Assembly (NCBI GenBank): GCA_002083365.1
Contig: LVWS01000033.1
Location: 372,001-436,000 of the forward strand
Length of the DNA: 64,000 nucleotides
Direction of reading: 5' to 3'
From: Nitrospira sp. SG-bin1
Lineage (GTDB): Bacteria; Nitrospirota; Nitrospiria; Nitrospirales; Nitrospiraceae
Position numbers and translations under genes: made by a program
In this document: piece by piece, positions 1-8,884 of the stretch
How positions within the stretch are numbered: position 1 is the first letter of the stretch
Layout: each line of letters begins with the position of its first letter
The notes under the pieces: generated by a model
Seen by the model: the letters and a program-made list of their open reading frames with translations, nothing else
Database searches by the model: none
What the model was told of the DNA's origin: nothing

Positions 1-55
1 GAACCCGCTGACGGCGGCGGGCATGAACGGTTTCAAACGACCGGGCCGCGATTAA
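1..55 (+). CDS. 3' end of a TolC-like outer membrane protein (partial)
   Basis: Only the last 17 codons and stop of a gene that begins before the window. The encoded tail (NPLTAAGMNGFKRPGRD) is identical to the C-terminus of the next gene, and the DNA differs by only a few bases, so this is the end of a third tandem copy of the TolC-like gene. Function (outer membrane efflux channel) is inferred only from that identity. Confidence 0.8.
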   Translation, partial: NPLTAAGMNGFKRPGRD

Positions 56-78
56 TCCGACGCAAGGAGCATCCTTCG

Positions 79-1626
79 ATGGCCGCTCTATTACTCGTGA
101 TTCTGACCTTGCTTCCCGTGGCGGCACTGGCGGAGCCGGTGCACGATTCAAGCGCGTTGAAGGCGCAGTCCGCCCGCACCGAGCCTCTGACCATCAGCGA
201 AGTGCTCGCCCGGATTGAGCTGACTCATCCGCTGCTTCGGGCGACCGGGGTTGAACGGATGGAGGCCCGGGCGAAGATCTTGAAGGCGCTCGCAGCCTGG
301 GAACCGACGTTCAAGAACAGGACAGAGGCCGATCGGTATCAGAGTTGGAATTTCCTGGCATTTATTAATGAGACGACGGGGGGATTTAACGACAGCCTTC
401 TCCAGATGGGGCATCCCTGGGGCTTCACGGTCCATGGGGGGATCCGCAATGGGTTTGGGGATCGCACCAACCAAGGCGCCCATGCGCTCCTCGCGAATGA
501 TGGACTGCTCTTCTGGCAGAACCAGCAAATCCTCGTCGGTGGTGAAGCTCACCTACTGCGCGGCTTCATGATGAACGAGGAGTATGCCGACTTCCAGAAG
601 GCCGAACTCGCGGGTCCGCAGGCAGAGATCCACGTCGCCCAAAAACGACAGGACCTGTATCTCGCCGGGGCCGTGCAGTACTGGGATTGGCAAGTGGCGG
701 TGAAGCAGGCTGAAGTGCAGAAACGGACATTGGCTGTCGCGGAAGAGCGCCTCATTCAGGTACAAGGGCAGGCCAAGCGTGGGCTGGCCTCGCCGCTCGA
801 TGTCGTCGAGGTGAACAAAGAGGTTCAGAGTCGGCGAGAAGCCGCCATCGCCGCCCAGCGGAAGGTGGAGTATGAGCAGTACAAACTGTCCCTCTTTCTG
901 TGGGAGAACGGCGAGCCGGTGACGCCGCGACCGGAATGGGCGCCGGAATTCCAAGGTGAAACGCCGCTCCCGACCAACGACGAGGTTGCGGCCTATAAAG
1001 TGGAAGCCAAAGAAGATCGGCCGGAAGTGAGAGAACTCTACATCGCAGCCAAGATGAATAATATCGACATCAAGCTCGCCAAGAACTACCTGCTCCCCAA
1101 GTTTGATTTTAAGGGGGGACAAATGGAAGCCGGCGCGGACTGGAATGTGGGGGTCGGATATCGGATGGAATCGTCCTTTGCGATGCCGCTGTTCCAGCGG
1201 GAAGGGCGTGGGAAAGTTCTGTTCGCGGAAGCGGACCAGCAGCAATTGGTCCTGAAACAGCTGTACACCGAGCAGCAGGTCAGCATCGACGTGGACAACT
1301 GGCTCTCGGCCCAAGTGCGGGCCAGAGACCGGGTGAAGGCAGCGACGGAAGCGCTGCGCATGGCGAAGACGCTGGAGGAGGGCGAACGGACCCGATTCAA
1401 CATGGGCGCGACCACCGTCCTCTTTGTGAACATCCGTGAGCGTAACGTGGTGGAAGCGGCGTACCAGCTGTATCGGGCGCAAGCCGACTACGCCGTAGCG
1501 CGTGGAGGCATGTTGTGGGCGAGGGGCGCGTTGTCGAAGCCGTGGCCCGAAAGCGAGTTGAGCAAGTACGGGAACCCGCTGACGGCGGCAGGCATGAACG
1601 GCTTCAAACGACCGGGACGCGATTAA
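79..1626 (+). CDS. TolC-family outer membrane efflux protein, tandem copy
   Basis: A 515-aa outer membrane channel protein of the TolC/OEP type, expected to form the exit duct for an ABC- or RND-driven exporter. A signal peptide ends near residue 18 (AALA/EP). The rest has the alternating helical pattern of the family, with long heptad-like stretches around residues 180-260 and 400-480. The ATG follows an AAGGAG ribosome site. It is followed 25 bp later by a close paralogue and then by ABC-transporter and HlyD-like genes, so the cluster looks like a type I secretion or efflux set. No substrate gene is visible nearby. Confidence 0.85.
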   Translation: MAALLLVILTLLPVAALAEPVHDSSALKAQSARTEPLTISEVLARIELTHPLLRATGVERMEARAKILKALAAWEPTFKNRTEADRYQSWNFLAFINETTGGFNDSLLQMGHPWGFTVHGGIRNGFGDRTNQGAHALLANDGLLFWQNQQILVGGEAHLLRGFMMNEEYADFQKAELAGPQAEIHVAQKRQDLYLAGAVQYWDWQVAVKQAEVQKRTLAVAEERLIQVQGQAKRGLASPLDVVEVNKEVQSRREAAIAAQRKVEYEQYKLSLFLWENGEPVTPRPEWAPEFQGETPLPTNDEVAAYKVEAKEDRPEVRELYIAAKMNNIDIKLAKNYLLPKFDFKGGQMEAGADWNVGVGYRMESSFAMPLFQREGRGKVLFAEADQQQLVLKQLYTEQQVSIDVDNWLSAQVRARDRVKAATEALRMAKTLEEGERTRFNMGATTVLFVNIRERNVVEAAYQLYRAQADYAVARGGMLWARGALSKPWPESELSKYGNPLTAAGMNGFKRPGRD

Positions 1627-1651
1627 TTCAGCAACAAAGGAGCATCCTCCC

Positions 1652-3250
1652 TTGATCCTTCTCTTGCTGTTCTCGTTGATGATGGTGCCGGTGACCGCAG
1701 GGGCGGAAACAGTGATCGACTCGAGCGTCGTTCGAGCTCAGTCTACTCGCACCGCTCCCCTGACCATTGAAGAGGTGTTGGCCAGAATTGAGTTGACCCA
1801 TCCGCTGCTTAAGGCAACCGGACTGGAGCGAGCGCAGGCTCGGGCGAAAATCTTGAAAGCCTTGGGTGCGTGGGAGCCGAAGGTTCGGAACGAAGTCGAG
1901 TTCGACCGGTATCAAACGTTCAATCTGACGAACGTCAGTGGTGCGCCGAATCACTTAAGTTCTGGCTATAACGATACTTTTATCAAGGTCGGGCACCCTA
2001 TCGGGTGGGAACTCTTCGTCGGTATCCGGAACGTCTTTGGGGATCATGCGACGCTCAGTGGGCAAAATACCATAGACCCAAGCGACCGTAACGTCCAGAG
2101 TCCCGGGGTCGCGCTCCCTCAAGACTTGCAACTTTTCTATCCGCAACAACTGGCCCTAATCGGCGGGAAATTTAATCTCCTGCGGGGATTCATGGTCAAC
2201 GAAGAGTATGCCGGGTTGCAACAGGCTGAGCTCGCCGGGCCGCAAGCCGAGGTGAAGGTCGCCCAGAAACGGCAAGATCTCTACTTGGCCGGGGCCGTGC
2301 AATATTGGGATTGGCAGGTCGCCGTCAAGCAAGCCGATGTGGTCAAGCGTGCGCTGGCCGTCGCCGAGGAGCGCTATCGCATGGTCGAGGGAAGAGCCAA
2401 AGCCGGCGCGGTCGCTCCGATAGACGTGGTCGAAGCCCGAGAAGAAGTTCAGCGGCGTCGAGAAGCTGCCATTGCCGCGCAACGGAAGGTGGAGTATGAG
2501 CAGTATAAGCTGGCGCTGTTTCTCTGGGACAACGGCGAGCCGGTAACACCGAGACCGGAGTGGGCGCCGGAATTCCAGGGGGAGACGACGTTGCCAAGTG
2601 ACGAGGATGTGGCGGCCTTCAAGGTGGAAGCCGCGGAGGATCGTCCGGAAGTGCGCGACCTCTACATTGAAGCCAAATTGAACAATATCGAAATCAAACT
2701 GGCGAAGAATAGCCTGCTTCCTAAGCTCACGGTTGAGGGGGGTCCGTCGATCGGTTCTATCTATTGGGTTGGAGGGGTCGGCTACCGAATGGCGACTCTC
2801 TTTAGTATGCCGCTGTTCAATCGGGGTGCCAGAGGGAAGGTCCTTCACGCAGAAGCGCAGCAGGAACGATTGGCTTGGAAGCAAGCCTATACCGAGCGAC
2901 AAGTTCAGATCGACGTTGATAACTGGTTGTCAGCCCAAGTACGGGCCCGGGACCGCGTGAAGGTCGCGACGGAAGCTCTGCGCTTGGCCAAGACCTTGGA
3001 AGAAGGCGAACGAGCCCGGTTTAATATGGGAGCAACGAGCGTGCTCTTCGTCAACCTACGAGAGCGTGCGGTCGTCCAAGCGGCTTACGAGCTCTACCGC
3101 GCCCAAGCTGACTATGCCGTGTCGCGTGGAGGCATGCTGTGGGCAAGAGGGGCGCTGTCGAAACCTGTTTCCGACCAGGTGTTAAGCAAGTATGGGGATC
3201 CACTGCACGTAGCCGGTTCGTCCGGTCGTAAACTACCGGGACGCGACTGA
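1652..3250 (+). CDS. TolC-family outer membrane efflux protein, second full tandem copy
   Basis: A 532-aa paralogue of the preceding gene; long blocks are near-identical (AELAGPQAE, KRQDLYLAGAVQYWDWQVAVKQA, NWLSAQVRARDRVK regions). Translation probably begins at a TTG (1652) after AAAGGAG, giving a hydrophobic signal peptide ending near MMVPVTAGA. The main difference is an insertion near residues 85-135 in the predicted extracellular or beta region, which suggests the two channels differ mainly in their outer-membrane surface. Same operon direction as the transporter genes downstream. Confidence 0.85.
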   Translation: MILLLLFSLMMVPVTAGAETVIDSSVVRAQSTRTAPLTIEEVLARIELTHPLLKATGLERAQARAKILKALGAWEPKVRNEVEFDRYQTFNLTNVSGAPNHLSSGYNDTFIKVGHPIGWELFVGIRNVFGDHATLSGQNTIDPSDRNVQSPGVALPQDLQLFYPQQLALIGGKFNLLRGFMVNEEYAGLQQAELAGPQAEVKVAQKRQDLYLAGAVQYWDWQVAVKQADVVKRALAVAEERYRMVEGRAKAGAVAPIDVVEAREEVQRRREAAIAAQRKVEYEQYKLALFLWDNGEPVTPRPEWAPEFQGETTLPSDEDVAAFKVEAAEDRPEVRDLYIEAKLNNIEIKLAKNSLLPKLTVEGGPSIGSIYWVGGVGYRMATLFSMPLFNRGARGKVLHAEAQQERLAWKQAYTERQVQIDVDNWLSAQVRARDRVKVATEALRLAKTLEEGERARFNMGATSVLFVNLRERAVVQAAYELYRAQADYAVSRGGMLWARGALSKPVSDQVLSKYGDPLHVAGSSGRKLPGRD

Positions 3251-3385
3251 TGTCAGGAAGAAGGGGTGGTACTACCGTATAGTTCATTCGATGGGCTTGG
3301 AAGTCGATTCTCAAACGTGGTGTAGTGCAGCCGTGATGAAGTTTGGCAAGGGGCGCATGATTCACATTCAGACCTATTACTGGGG

Positions 3386-5068
3386 GTGCTCATGAAAGAA
3401 CCTCAGGGCGAAGGTTATAGGGGCCTGTTCGAAGCACTGATGAAGCAGTTGTCCGTGGCGATGCGGGCTGAGAAAAAAATCATGAGTTTGATTTTTTCTT
3501 ACGCCCTGGCAGTCGGGTTCTTTTCTCTTATCATTCCATTGACCGTACAGGAGTTGGTTAGTACCTTCTCCTATGCGGTGCAGCCGGTCATGATCTGGAC
3601 CCTGACGGGGATCATGCTGGGGGTTCTGCTGTTTGTCGGCCTCTTCAAGACATTCCATTTCTACGCGGTGGATGTCGTGCAACGCCGGATCTTCGCACGA
3701 GTCACAGTTGCGATGGTTGAGCAGCTTCCTCGGAATCGCTTTAAAGGAGCGAAACCTGAACTGGCGAACTACTTCATCGAAACGGTCTTCATGCAACGTG
3801 CCTTATCCACGTTGCTGATCGATCTGATCAATGTCGTGGTGGGAGGCACGGTCGGCATGGTCGTGCTGATCGTCTACCATCCCTATTTTCTCATGTACAA
3901 TCTTCTGCTCATGGCTGGGTTCGCGCTCACGTTTTTCGTGCTTTCCCGTGGTGCTCTCAAGACGACTCTCGCCATGTCCCATGCGAAGTACGATGTCTTT
4001 AATTTTGTTCAAGAGGTTTCGCGGAATGCGCTTCAGTTGAAGGCCACTGACAGTCGCCCGTTTCTCATGCACAAGACGAACGATCTCGTCAGTCGCTATG
4101 TTGAAACACGGAAGGCGCGGTTTGCCGTTCTCGTACGACAATATATTGGTTCAGTCGGTGGACAAGCCATCGCGCAAGCCGGTGCGCTTGGCCTCGCAGC
4201 TTCGCTCATGGCATCGGGGCAGTTGACCCTTGGGCAGTTAGTCGCTGTTCAAGCGGTGGTGAGTGCACTCGTCATCAATTTCGACTCTCTCATCAAGAAC
4301 ATGGGACATGTATATTATTTCTTCGCGTCGCTGACCCACCTTGATGAGGTCTTTAGTCAAGAGCAGGATCAGGTTTCAACCGAATCGGCTGTCGCTCTTC
4401 CAAAGCACTTGACTCAAGGGGTCCGGGTGACCTGTAAAGGTGTCAGTTTGGTTCACAGCGGGGTCTCGGTGTTCGATGGTTTCAACTTGGACGTGGCCCC
4501 GGGCGAGAAGCTCGGGATCTACGCCAGGACCACGGCGGCCAAAACAGCTTTGGCCAGAGTGTTGGGCGGCCTCGAAGTCCCAACGAACGGAGTCGTTCAG
4601 TACAATGGGGTTGATCTCCGGTATATCGACGGCAATGCCATCAACCAATGCCGCAGCGTGATGATCGATTCTCAGCTGTCATTGGTGAAAGGGACGATCG
4701 AGGAAAATATCGTCATGGGACGTTCGTATGTCACCTATGACGACCTCAATTGGGCGCTTCGCTTCACTGAGCTTGAAGAAGATGTCGAAGGGTTGCCGCG
4801 TGGGGTCAAGTCAGATATTTCAGCCTTGGGTGAATCCCTGTCACCGACCCATATCGTGCAGATCCTGTTGGCTCGAGCGATTCTCGGACGTCCGCAAGTG
4901 CTCATATTTGACGGCTTGATTCACTCGCTCGAGCCGTCGTTGCGCGAGCGGGTCCTGCGTCGGCTGTGCTCGAAGGATGAAGCCTGGTCCGTGATCTTCG
5001 TGTCGACGGATCCCAATCTTACGGATCATGCGGATCGTCGTATCATGCTGCATCATGCACATGCGTAA
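3386..5068 (+). CDS. ABC exporter-like protein with degenerate ATPase motifs
   Basis: A 560-aa protein with the layout of a type I secretion ABC half-transporter: about six membrane segments (residues 30-320) followed by a nucleotide-binding-like domain. Every catalytic motif is altered. The Walker A position (380-387) reads ARTTAAKT, keeping only Lys386 and Thr387. The Q-loop Gln is replaced (VMIDSQLSL), the signature LSGGQ is LSPTH, Walker B reads VLIFDGL with Gly instead of the catalytic Glu, and the H-loop His is Thr (FVSTDPN). It probably cannot hydrolyse ATP in the usual way. Start is GTG 3386 or ATG 3392, both behind a GGGGG run. Sits between the TolC genes and an HlyD-like gene. Confidence 0.8.
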   Translation: MLMKEPQGEGYRGLFEALMKQLSVAMRAEKKIMSLIFSYALAVGFFSLIIPLTVQELVSTFSYAVQPVMIWTLTGIMLGVLLFVGLFKTFHFYAVDVVQRRIFARVTVAMVEQLPRNRFKGAKPELANYFIETVFMQRALSTLLIDLINVVVGGTVGMVVLIVYHPYFLMYNLLLMAGFALTFFVLSRGALKTTLAMSHAKYDVFNFVQEVSRNALQLKATDSRPFLMHKTNDLVSRYVETRKARFAVLVRQYIGSVGGQAIAQAGALGLAASLMASGQLTLGQLVAVQAVVSALVINFDSLIKNMGHVYYFFASLTHLDEVFSQEQDQVSTESAVALPKHLTQGVRVTCKGVSLVHSGVSVFDGFNLDVAPGEKLGIYARTTAAKTALARVLGGLEVPTNGVVQYNGVDLRYIDGNAINQCRSVMIDSQLSLVKGTIEENIVMGRSYVTYDDLNWALRFTELEEDVEGLPRGVKSDISALGESLSPTHIVQILLARAILGRPQVLIFDGLIHSLEPSLRERVLRRLCSKDEAWSVIFVSTDPNLTDHADRRIMLHHAHA

Positions 5069-5114
5069 ACGGTTCGGAATGGCAAATTAACACCGGTAAA
5101 TGAATGGAGGCTCC

Positions 5115-6560
5115 ATGGCTAGCCTAGGTCGCGGTGTCGAAGGCAGCGGAGAACGTGCGCTGGTCCGGCGAGGGGTCGGCTTGGAGGCGATCACCATCGA
5201 ACAAGGACCGGCATTGGCCAAGTTGCCATGCTGGGAGGCTGTACAGATTCCAGGCGGAATGTTCACGGCTTCTCGTGCGATTCTGACGATTCTCTTGCTC
5301 TTTCTGATCGTCCTTGAATTCGTACCATGGACACAGACCATCCAGGCGTCTGGGAAAGTGTCAGCTTACACGCCGTATGATCGTCCCCAGCAAATTGAAT
5401 CTCGAATTACAGGTCGTGTCAAAGCTTGGCACATTTATGAAGGCGTCAAAGTCAAGAAGGGCGACCTCGTCGGTGAACTCGAGGATTACGACCCGACCTT
5501 CATGGCGCCGGAAATTCTTCCCTTGTTCGAACAACGTAAGGTAGCGCTTGAACAAACACGTCAGGCGGCGTTGGCCAGGGCGGATCAACTGAATAAGCGA
5601 ATCGGAGAGATGAGGAAGTTAGTCCAAGCTGCCGTTCCGTCGGCGGAAGCGAGAGTGGTCGAGGCGGATAATAAGGTACGGGAAGCGCAACAAAAGGTCG
5701 AGCAGCTCAAGATTGACGTGCACACGGCGCAGCTCAACGTCGACCGGCATCGGCAACTTGTCAGAGACGGACTGGTCTCACAACGAGAACTCGAGTTGAC
5801 GATTCAGACGGAAATTGGCACAAAAGCAGGTTTGCAGGCAGCACAGGCCAGTTTATTGGCTGCCGAGCAGGCTCGGTCTGCCTTGAGTTTCGGACGTGAC
5901 CAAATCACCGCGGATGTGCAGCAACGGCTCATGGATGCCATAGCATCGCGCGATGCTGCAGTGGCGGAAGCGGCGAAGGCTACGGAATCGTTGGCGGATA
6001 TCTCTTACCGGCAACAGGGCGTCCAGCAACGAATCGAGGCCGCGAAACTCATTGCGCCGATGGATGGGACCGTCGTCAAGATGGCGAAAGTCGGTATCAA
6101 TGAAACAGTCAAACAGGGAGAAAATCTGGTTACTATTTCTCCGCTTGCCTCGGATCCTGCAATTGAAATGGTGGCGGAGGGGTTGGATTCTCCGCTCTTG
6201 AAGCCTGGGCGGAAAGTGCGCATCTTGTTCTTCGGAGTGCCGGCCATCCCATTGCCTGCCTGGCCTGGGTTGATGGCGGGTACTCGTGGGGGCGTGATCA
6301 AGGTTGTTGACCAGATCGACGATGGGAAAGGAAATTATCGGTTTTGGGTCGTTCCGGACCCGGATGATCCTCAACCATGGCCTGAACAGGCTCAAGTGCG
6401 ACAGGGTACCAAAGTCTTGGGCTGGGTGATCATGAATCGTGTCCCTCTTTGGTACGAACTGTGGCGGCGATTCAACTTCTTCCCGCCGGACTACCTGCAG
6501 CGGGAGCCCAGTGTATTTGAAATGTTCGCGCCCAAGGTGGCGGCCCCGGGTGGCAAATAG
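5115..6560 (+). CDS. HlyD-family membrane fusion (periplasmic adaptor) protein
   Basis: About 481 aa. One N-terminal membrane segment (near residues 53-72, ILTILLLFLIVLEFVPW) is followed by a split biotinyl-lipoyl-like domain (SRITGRVKAW... and LIAPMDGTVVKMAKVG) flanking a long alpha-helical hairpin, as in adaptors of type I secretion systems. ATG 5115 is chosen because GGAGG lies four bases upstream; an in-frame ATG at 5100 has no such site. It should link the inner-membrane ABC-like protein to one of the TolC-like channels encoded just upstream. Confidence 0.85.
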   Translation: MASLGRGVEGSGERALVRRGVGLEAITIEQGPALAKLPCWEAVQIPGGMFTASRAILTILLLFLIVLEFVPWTQTIQASGKVSAYTPYDRPQQIESRITGRVKAWHIYEGVKVKKGDLVGELEDYDPTFMAPEILPLFEQRKVALEQTRQAALARADQLNKRIGEMRKLVQAAVPSAEARVVEADNKVREAQQKVEQLKIDVHTAQLNVDRHRQLVRDGLVSQRELELTIQTEIGTKAGLQAAQASLLAAEQARSALSFGRDQITADVQQRLMDAIASRDAAVAEAAKATESLADISYRQQGVQQRIEAAKLIAPMDGTVVKMAKVGINETVKQGENLVTISPLASDPAIEMVAEGLDSPLLKPGRKVRILFFGVPAIPLPAWPGLMAGTRGGVIKVVDQIDDGKGNYRFWVVPDPDDPQPWPEQAQVRQGTKVLGWVIMNRVPLWYELWRRFNFFPPDYLQREPSVFEMFAPKVAAPGGK

Positions 6561-6566
6561 TTGATC

Positions 6567-6589
6567 GTGCCGCACAAGGAATGCGGCAC
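6567..6589 (+). terminator. Probable terminator after the HlyD-like gene
   Basis: A perfect 8-bp stem (GTGCCGCA / TGCGGCAC) with a 7-base loop, seven bases after the stop codon and followed by a T-rich stretch (ATCGTTTTCCTT). Confidence 0.6.
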
Positions 6590-6609
6590 ATCGTTTTCCT
6601 TCTCGGTAT

Positions 6610-6640
6610 AGATGGCTCAGGGATTCGCCCTGAGCCATCT
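6610..6640. terminator. 13-bp perfect inverted repeat
   Basis: AGATGGCTCAGGG pairs perfectly with CCCTGAGCCATCT around a 5-base loop. It sits behind the first hairpin and lacks a strong T tract, so it may be a second terminator, an RNA-stabilising hairpin or a repeat element. The remaining bases up to 6932 contain no gene I can support. Confidence 0.45.
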
Positions 6641-6932
6641 ACTCGTTAACGGTGGCAGTGTAGTTCCTTTCCTCGTCAGTGCGTCCCATTGTAACGTTCT
6701 CTCCAGTGTGCTGCTTACGATTGCATGCACTACGGTTTCTTTCGACTCGGACATTGCGAGTGGGCAACATCGCTGCTGCCCTGGTCCGATCACGCAAGCA
6801 TCAGCGATCGGTCATCCCACACAAGAAGATAGTCATAGTTCCGATCGCCTTGACCCTATCCAAAGGAGTCGCTAAGGTGCCGGTATTGCACGACTGACGG
6901 CAGAAGCACTTGTGAAGCGGGAGAGATCAACA

Positions 6933-7505
6933 ATGGTCAAAAAACAGCGGGGAGTGAGTCAGTCTCTGAAAAGCCTGAGCCAAATGCTCACGAACCAGCG
7001 GCCGCTGGTCGGAATCTTGGGGGGCAGCAAATCAGATTTTCCGGTTTTAGAGAAATCCGGAGCGATCTTGAAGGAACTCGGTATTCCTTATGAACTCCTC
7101 GTCGTGTCTGCTCATCGAACACCGGATCGGCTCTTCGAGTACGCCACTAGCGCTGCTAGCAGAGGAATCAAGGTCATCATTGCGGGAGCTGGAGGAGCGG
7201 CTCACCTCCCCGGTATGTTGGCGGCCAAGACCGACCTTCCGGTGATCGGTGTGCCGATACCCACAGAAAACCTCCGTGGCCTTGATTCTCTCTTATCAAT
7301 TGTCCAAATGCCAAAGGGCATACCCGTTGCCACCGTGGCGATAGGGGGCGCCGAGAATGCAGGCCTTTTGGCCGGACAAATTCTTGCCGGAAGCCATCCT
7401 GAAATTGCGGTCAGTATCAAGCATTACCGGACGGCTCAAACCGAAAGCGTTCTCAACTCTCCGGAGGCCAAAGGCCACCAGACTAGGCAACCCCGGAGCC
7501 GATGA
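6933..7505 (+). CDS. purE: N5-carboxyaminoimidazole ribonucleotide mutase (PurE)
   Basis: Catalyses rearrangement of N5-CAIR to CAIR in purine synthesis. About 190 aa, with the class I PurE pattern: GILGGSKSD at the start of the domain, SAHRTPDRL (active-site His), [12 protein letters not shown], and [33 protein letters not shown]. An in-frame GTG at 6912 is possible, but ATG 6933 has a GGGAGAG site at good spacing. The N-terminal ~25 residues and the Arg-rich tail are extra to the usual ~165-aa enzyme. Followed 15 bp later by purK, so the two form an operon. Confidence 0.93.
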   Translation: MVKKQRGVSQSLKSLSQMLTNQRPLVGILGGSKSDFPVLEKSGAILKELGIPYELLVVSAHRTPDRLFEYATSAASRGIKVIIAGAGGAAHLPGMLAAKTDLPVIGVPIPTENLRGLDSLLSIVQMPKGIPVATVAIGGAENAGLLAGQILAGSHPEIAVSIKHYRTAQTESVLNSPEAKGHQTRQPRSR

Positions 7506-7520
7506 GATGAGCCGACCGCT

Positions 7521-8684
7521 GTGACGGAACGAATCCTTAAGCCAGGCTCCACTCTGGGGGTATTGGGCGGAGGGCAATTGGGGATGATGTTTACCGAGGC
7601 TGCCCGCCGCATGGGGTATGGTGTGGCAGTCTGGGATCCAGATGCCGACGCGCCGGCTCATCGGATTGCCACCCACTCATTCATCGCACCTTTTTCGGAC
7701 GTAAACGTCCGCGACCGATTTGCCCGCATCGCCGATGCCGTCACTCTCGAATGGGAAAATGTGCCGGCGGAGCTCTGTGAATGGCTGGAAAGGGGATGTC
7801 CGATGCGACCTTCCGGAGCTGTTCTGCGGGTCATCCAGGACCGAATTGAGCAGAAGCAGTTCTTGTCGTCACGGCACCTCTCTGTTCCCGCATTCTCGAT
7901 TGTCGAATCAGCCCTGCAACTTAGGTCAGCCGTCGATCGCCTCGGCCTTCCCGCCGTCTGTAAGACGGCGAGAAGTGGATATGACGGGAAAGGGCAGTGG
8001 GTGCTCCGCGACGCTTCTGACGTAAAACAAGTTGAACACATCTTGAGAACAGCGAACGCCGGTCGCCGGTGGATTCTGGAACAGTTCGTCGAGTATGTCC
8101 GAGAACTTTCGGTTCTCGTCGTGCGAGGCGGGAATGGCGCGCAGTGTGTGTATCCGGTGGTTGAGAATCGGCATGAGCGGGGCATCTTACGGGAAACCCT
8201 CGTGCCGGCCTCCATTCCTCTTGACGTCGCCGAAACGGCGACGGAAATTTCAAAGCAGGTCGTCACGGCGCTACAAGGCGTTGGTGTGTTCTGTGTAGAA
8301 CTCTTTCAAACCACAAATGGCTCCCTCCTAATTAATGAAATTGCGCCTCGCCCCCATAATTCTGGCCACTATACATTGAACGTTTGTACGGTCTCACAAT
8401 TCGAGCAGCAGGTACGAGCGACCTGCGGCCTGCCGTTGGGAGAAACGAGACTCTTAAGCCCAGCAGTCATGGTGAATCTCATCGGCGAGGAAGTACAGGC
8501 GGTGACATCCGGTGAAGGGTTGTATGCGCTCCATGCGACCGCAGGGGCCGTACTGCACCTATACGGTAAGCGGATCATGCGTCCTGGTAGAAAGATGGGG
8601 CATGTGACATTTACCGCCTCCCAAGTAGAAACAGCCACTGAAACGGCTCGCCAGTTCATTGCACGCATCCGACGCTCTTCCTAA
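7521..8684 (+). CDS. purK: N5-carboxyaminoimidazole ribonucleotide synthase (PurK)
   Basis: ATP-grasp enzyme that makes N5-CAIR from AIR, bicarbonate and ATP, the substrate for the PurE product encoded just upstream. 387 aa, normal length. It begins with the family's nucleotide fold motif (LGVLGGGQLGMM) and has the ATP-grasp core (LPAVCKTARSGYDGKGQW, EQFVEYVRELSVLVVR) and the NEIAPRPHNSGHYT signature of PurK. Starts at a GTG 15 bp after purE. Confidence 0.94.
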   Translation: MTERILKPGSTLGVLGGGQLGMMFTEAARRMGYGVAVWDPDADAPAHRIATHSFIAPFSDVNVRDRFARIADAVTLEWENVPAELCEWLERGCPMRPSGAVLRVIQDRIEQKQFLSSRHLSVPAFSIVESALQLRSAVDRLGLPAVCKTARSGYDGKGQWVLRDASDVKQVEHILRTANAGRRWILEQFVEYVRELSVLVVRGGNGAQCVYPVVENRHERGILRETLVPASIPLDVAETATEISKQVVTALQGVGVFCVELFQTTNGSLLINEIAPRPHNSGHYTLNVCTVSQFEQQVRATCGLPLGETRLLSPAVMVNLIGEEVQAVTSGEGLYALHATAGAVLHLYGKRIMRPGRKMGHVTFTASQVETATETARQFIARIRRSS

Positions 8685-8884
8685 TCCATCCGATACAGCA
8701 ACGCATGTGGTGAGAAAGCCTCCTTGGCAGCATACAAGTTCCTGACGTTCGATTTTGTCAACACGTGGTTCACAAGAGATCGGGACGAGAAGAAAAAGCC
8801 ACGTAAATGATGAGGTTGATTTGGCGCACGAAGGTATGACATTTGCTCGCTCACACGAGCTGTTGCCATCGGAGGCGCAAAACC

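Noticed and set aside
3386..5068. Ordinary active type I secretion ATPase
   Set aside because: All nucleotide-binding motifs are substituted, although the fold is recognisable.
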